DNA of 17,436 nucleotides from Clostridiaceae bacterium. GTDB lineage: Bacteria; Bacillota; Clostridia; Oscillospirales; Acutalibacteraceae. The stretch is from NCBI GenBank assembly GCA_016292785.1, contig JAEDFL010000037.1, positions 1 to 17,436 of the forward strand, written 5' to 3'. The notes beneath the pieces were generated by a model. It searched no databases. It was given only the letters and a program-made list of their open reading frames with translations, and was not told the origin of the DNA. The first letter of the stretch is position 1. Each line of letters opens with the position of its first letter. Shown here in pieces: positions 14,902 to 17,436 of this stretch. A program made the position numbers and the translations under genes.

Positions 14902-15691
14902 GATCAGGAACGTAAAGAAAGTTTTTAACGAAGGCACGGTAAACGAAAAGGTTGCTTTAAACGGACTTAACCTTGTGCTCAACGACGGTGACTTTGTAAC
15001 TGTTATCGGCGGCAACGGCGCAGGTAAAAGCACGATGCTTAATGCCGTTGCAGGCGTATGGAAACCCGATGAGGGCTCTATCGTGATCGACGGGATAGAC
15101 GTTACGAATATGCCCGAACACAAGAGAGCGAAGTTTCTCGGCAGAGTTTTTCAGGATCCTATGATGGGTACCGCTCCCGATATGGGAATTGAGGAGAATA
15201 TGGCTCTTGCTCACCGCAGAGGAAAGAGTAGGGGACTCAAATGGGGAATTTCAAAAGCCGAGCGTGAAATGTATAAAGAGGAGCTTAGGGTTCTCGACCT
15301 CGGACTTGAGGGCAGACTTACCTCCAAGGTCGGACTTCTGTCGGGCGGTCAGCGTCAGGCTCTGACCTTGCTTATGGCAACGCTGCAAAAGCCGATGGTA
15401 TTGCTTCTTGACGAGCATACGGCGGCTCTCGATCCGAAAACAGCGGCAAAGGTGCTTGATCTTTCCGATAAAATTATCAACGAGCATCACCTGACAACAA
15501 TGATGGTTACCCACAATATGAACGACGCTATAAAGCACGGCAACCGCCTCATAATGATGCATGAGGGCAGGATCGTTTACGACGTTTCGGGCGAGGAGAA
15601 GAAAAACCTCACTATCGACGAGCTTCTTGAGAAGTTCACAGCCTCAAGCGGCAAACAATTCGATAATGACAGAGCCTTGCTTTCAAGATAA
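14894..15691 (+). CDS. ABC importer ATP-binding protein (COG1101 type)
   Basis: A 265-aa nucleotide-binding subunit powering the importer. It shows Walker A GGNGAGKST (39-47), Q-loop FQDP (86-89), ABC signature LSGGQRQ (149-155), Walker B VLLLDE (169-174), a D-loop AALDP (177-181) and switch H207 (VTHNM). A somewhat long insertion after the Q-loop (about 100-125) is usual in this subgroup. ATG 14894 is favoured over the in-frame upstream ATG at 14828 because AGGAGG (14879-14884) lies 9 bases before it and the protein then begins with the standard MLEIRNVKK strand. The 8-base overlap with the permease indicates translational coupling. Confidence 0.94.
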   Translation: MLEIRNVKKVFNEGTVNEKVALNGLNLVLNDGDFVTVIGGNGAGKSTMLNAVAGVWKPDEGSIVIDGIDVTNMPEHKRAKFLGRVFQDPMMGTAPDMGIEENMALAHRRGKSRGLKWGISKAEREMYKEELRVLDLGLEGRLTSKVGLLSGGQRQALTLLMATLQKPMVLLLDEHTAALDPKTAAKVLDLSDKIINEHHLTTMMVTHNMNDAIKHGNRLIMMHEGRIVYDVSGEEKKNLTIDELLEKFTASSGKQFDNDRALLSR

Positions 15692-15739
15692 AGCCCGGCA
15701 GTTTAATAAAATAACAGGGTACAAATATTAAATGGAAAA

Positions 15740-15755
15740 GTCCATGAAAATGGAC
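15740..15755 (+). repeat. Small hairpin with GAAA tetraloop and an alternative partner
   Basis: GTCCAT (15740-15745) pairs with ATGGAC (15750-15755) around GAAA. A third copy, ATGGA (15732-15736), can pair with TCCAT (15741-15745) instead, so two hairpins exclude each other. It lies between the ATPase stop and the terminator, in the transcript's 3' untranslated part. Role unknown. Confidence 0.5.
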
Positions 15756-15762
15756 ATTAGAA

Positions 15763-15802
15763 AAAGGTCTCCTACGATTAGAATGTTTCGTGGGAGGCTT
15801 TT
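15763..15802 (+). terminator. Rho-independent terminator of the ABC importer operon
   Basis: Bases 15763-15777 pair with 15788-15802 in a 15-bp stem with some G-U pairs and a 10-base loop; the right arm ends in TTTT. It is placed 70 bases after the ATPase stop. The gene-free stretch 15692-15994 holds this terminator, the small hairpin before it, and the tRNA promoter; nothing else was recognised between 15803 and 15948. Confidence 0.82.
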
Positions 15803-15948
15803 ATGTTAAGACGGTACAGACAAATATGTGAATATGAATAGAAATTATAGAAATCGTTTCTTTCCGACTCGCCCTAAACTTTTTAAAAGGGGCAAATAAA
15901 ACGGTTCAATAAAATTTTTAAAAAATCTGTACTTTTTAAAAAAAACAC

Positions 15949-15976
15949 TTGATTTTTGAAAACTCTGTGCTATAAT
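15949..15976 (+). promoter_or_regulatory. Sigma-A promoter of tRNA-Arg
   Basis: TTGATT (15949-15954) and a perfect TATAAT (15971-15976) lie 16 bases apart. The predicted start is near 15983, about 12 bases before the mature tRNA 5' end, as usual for a single-gene tRNA transcript. Confidence 0.75.
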
Positions 15977-15994
15977 ATATGAGCACTAAGAAAT

Positions 15995-16071
15995 GCGCTG
16001 CTAGCTCAGCTGGATAGAGTGTTTGGCTACGAACCAAAAGGTCAGGGGTTCGAATCCCTTGCAGCGCGCCA
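15995..16071 (+). tRNA. tRNA-Arg, anticodon ACG
   Basis: A complete cloverleaf of 77 bases. The acceptor stem GCGCTGC (15995-16001) pairs with GCAGCGC (16061-16067). The D arm GCTC/GAGT spans 16004-16020. The anticodon stem TTTGG/CCAAA (16022-16026, 16034-16038) encloses loop CTACGAA, with anticodon ACG at 16029-16031. The T arm AGGGG/CCCTT has TTCGAAT in its loop. The discriminator is G16068, and CCA (16069-16071) is encoded. A34 should be edited to inosine to read CGU, CGC and CGA. It is intact despite serving as the probable integration target of the neighbouring element. Confidence 0.97.
16044..16071 (+). other. Candidate attachment site (tRNA-Arg 3' end)
   Basis: The T arm and acceptor 3' half lie next to an integrase gene that starts 145 bases further on, the classic layout for tRNA-targeted elements, where this 3' segment is the core crossed by the recombinase. 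The predicted second copy would be at the far end of the element, outside the window; no copy was seen inside it. Exact core limits cannot be read here. Confidence 0.4.
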
Positions 16072-16074
16072 ATG

Positions 16075-16117
16075 AAAATCGTTGAAATCCCAAGGGTTTC
16101 AGCGATTTTTGTTTTTT
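16075..16117 (+). terminator. Rho-independent terminator of tRNA-Arg
   Basis: Left arm 16075-16091 and right arm 16094-16110 pair through AAAATCG/CGATTTT and TGAAA/TTTCA plus CCC/GGG, with one bulged T and a U-G pair. A T-rich tail (16106-16117) follows. It begins 4 bases after the CCA end. Confidence 0.85.
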
Positions 16118-16142
16118 GTGCAAGAATGATTTTTGAAAAAAA

Positions 16143-16161
16143 GCACACAAAAAAGCACACA
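16143..16161 (+). repeat. Direct repeat GCACACA upstream of the integrase
   Basis: GCACACA occurs at 16143-16149 and 16155-16161, 12 bases apart and each after an A-run, in the interval between the tRNA terminator and the integrase. Short direct repeats here could be arm-type binding sites for the integrase's N-terminal domain. This is inference from position. Confidence 0.45.
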
Positions 16162-16215
16162 GAATCGTTAAAAAATCCAATCCGAAGCGTTAATGCACGG
16201 AAAGGATTTATTTTT

Positions 16216-17424
16216 ATGGCAACAGTAATTGAAAACAAAAAGAACGGCAAAACAGTTTCATTCAAATTCCGTGCCTATCTCGGAAGAAACGAAATCGGAA
16301 AGCAAATCAATCAATACACAACTTGGTTTGCGCCTGACGAATTGACCCCTGCAAAAGCTCTAAAAGCGGCAGAGAAAGCCGCGGCAGAGTGGGAGATTAA
16401 AGTGCGTGAGGAATACGAAAAAGAAGTTTTAGAACCACAAAGAAAGCGTGAAAGACTTATAAACGAGGGTCGAATACCCTTTACAGAGTTTATACACAGT
16501 TTTTGGTTTCCTCTTGCGATTTATGACGGAGAACACAAAAGAACAACAATTGACTTTTACACCAATATCAGCAAATTCGCTGATAAGTATTTCAAAGACA
16601 GAGCAATTCAAACTATAACTGCACACGATGTTCAATTATTTCTCAATCATTTGAGAACAAAAGAGAAATCACAACGAGGTACACCGCTTTCACCAAAGAC
16701 AATAAGACACATATACAGATATTTATATACTGTGTTTTCATTCGCTTTGAAACAAGATTTCATCACATCAAATCCGATAGAAAAGGTTGATTGTCCGAAA
16801 CTACCGAAAAAGAAAGTTGACGCATTGACAAAAGAGCAAGCAGAGCATTTTTTCTCCATTGTCGAAAATTGTCCTCTTGAATTTAAATGTATGCTTTATC
16901 TGATGATAACAACAGGAGTTCGCAGAGGAGAATTGTTAGGCTTGCAATGGCAAGATATAAGTTTCACCAATTCAACAATAGAAATCAAGCGAAATGTTGT
17001 TCACACAGCAAAAAGCGGTGCGTTAGTCGATACACCGAAAACAGAGTGCAGTTTCAGAACGATTCCGTTAATTCCAAAAGTCAGATTGTTATTAGAAGAT
17101 TATCAAGCAAGCAACGAACACAAATTCAAATCAAAAGACTTTCTGTTTCCAAGCAGTACAGACAACACAAAGCCGCGTGACCCCAATTCAGTTACACGCA
17201 GAGTAAAACGCTTTATGAAAGCAAACAATCTTCCTGACCTTTCTCCGCACGATTTAAGACATTCTTGTGCAACTCTGTTATTAAGTAACGGTGCAGATAT
17301 AAAAAGCGTACAAGACATTTTAGGACACACAGATGCAAGTACAACATTAAATTTTTATGTTCGTTCTGATTTACAGAATATGAAGAACGCAACAGAAAAA
17401 TTCGGTCAGGCATTCGGCTTATAA
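16216..17424 (+). CDS. int: Tyrosine recombinase (phage/ICE-type integrase)
   Basis: This 402-aa site-specific recombinase inserts and excises the element at the adjacent tRNA. An N-terminal arm-binding region (about 1-75) is followed by a core-binding SAM-like domain (about 85-190) and the catalytic domain (about 200-395). Catalytic residues are all present: R236 (TTGVRRGE), K275 (TPKTE), H345 and R348 (SPHDLRHS), H371 (ILGHTD) and the nucleophile Y381 (NFYVR). ATG 16216 follows GGAAAGGA (16199-16206). The reading frame opens at ATG 16072, directly after the tRNA CCA, but that start lies in the tRNA terminator and adds 48 residues without family character. Codon use is markedly richer in A (ACA, CAA, AGA, AAA) than in the host genes, in line with horizontal transfer. 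The element should continue to the right. Confidence 0.95.
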   Translation: MATVIENKKNGKTVSFKFRAYLGRNEIGKQINQYTTWFAPDELTPAKALKAAEKAAAEWEIKVREEYEKEVLEPQRKRERLINEGRIPFTEFIHSFWFPLAIYDGEHKRTTIDFYTNISKFADKYFKDRAIQTITAHDVQLFLNHLRTKEKSQRGTPLSPKTIRHIYRYLYTVFSFALKQDFITSNPIEKVDCPKLPKKKVDALTKEQAEHFFSIVENCPLEFKCMLYLMITTGVRRGELLGLQWQDISFTNSTIEIKRNVVHTAKSGALVDTPKTECSFRTIPLIPKVRLLLEDYQASNEHKFKSKDFLFPSSTDNTKPRDPNSVTRRVKRFMKANNLPDLSPHDLRHSCATLLLSNGADIKSVQDILGHTDASTTLNFYVRSDLQNMKNATEKFGQAFGL

Positions 17425-17436
17425 AACAAAATCGGG

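Noticed and set aside
15871..15893. GCCCT/GGGGC imperfect inverted repeat upstream of the tRNA promoter
   Set aside because: Short stem with a large AT loop and no T-tract; not convincing as a terminator or operator.
16072..16215. Longer integrase start at the ATG directly after the tRNA CCA
   Set aside because: It lies inside the tRNA terminator, has no ribosome site, and adds residues foreign to the family. ATG 16216 has GGAAAGGA upstream.
15936..16265. Minus-strand frame of 109 codons covering the tRNA
   Set aside because: Its peptide segment GIRTPDLLVRS is the well-known translation artefact of antisense tRNA sequence; it is not a gene.

Overview
The window looks like a chromosomal segment from a low-to-mid GC Gram-positive anaerobe of the Clostridia, probably an Oscillospiraceae/Ruminococcus-type gut bacterium. 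This rests on strong Shine-Dalgarno sites, some TTG/GTG starts, Firmicutes-type families (MrnC, YitT, DUF1294, a TrpXYZ-like ABC transporter), consensus sigma-A promoters and Rho-independent terminators with T-tracts. The taxon is an inference from gene style; no rRNA is present.

Positions 1-7917: an upstream terminator, a promoter region, then a tightly packed plus-strand cluster for sugar-acid catabolism. The genes are a fused TIM-barrel isomerase/Gfo-Idh-MocA oxidoreductase, a second Gfo/Idh/MocA oxidoreductase, mannonate dehydratase (uxuA), an SDR mannonate oxidoreductase, a family 2 glycosyltransferase, a 2-keto-3-deoxygluconate kinase and KDPG aldolase. UxuA, the SDR, the kinase and the aldolase form the route fructuronate -> mannonate -> KDG -> KDPG -> pyruvate + glyceraldehyde-3-phosphate. 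No uronate isomerase, transporter, glycosidase or dedicated regulator lies in the window. The two oxidoreductases and the TIM-barrel domain probably prepare an unidentified substrate for this route.

Positions 7943-11657: housekeeping genes on the same strand: obg GTPase, mini-ribonuclease III (mrnC), a YitT membrane protein, then yebC from its own perfect TTGACA-17-TATAAT promoter and a small DUF1294 membrane protein. A bidirectional terminator separates these from the convergent minus-strand regulator.

Positions 11665-15802: a minus-strand AraC-family regulator with a GyrI-like effector domain, divergent from a three-gene ABC importer (lipoprotein, permease, ATPase) of the TrpX/COG2984 type. 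A strong terminator-like hairpin sits between the lipoprotein and permease genes and probably sets subunit ratios. A second terminator closes the operon.

Positions 15949-17436: a promoter, an intact tRNA-Arg(ACG) with encoded CCA, its terminator, and a complete tyrosine recombinase of visibly different, A-rich codon use. This is the usual arrangement at the left edge of an integrative element inserted at a tRNA 3' end. The rest of the element lies beyond the window.

No CRISPR array, rRNA, insertion sequence or recognisable riboswitch was seen. The most distinctive items are the fused isomerase-oxidoreductase with its uronate cluster and the tRNA-Arg/integrase boundary.
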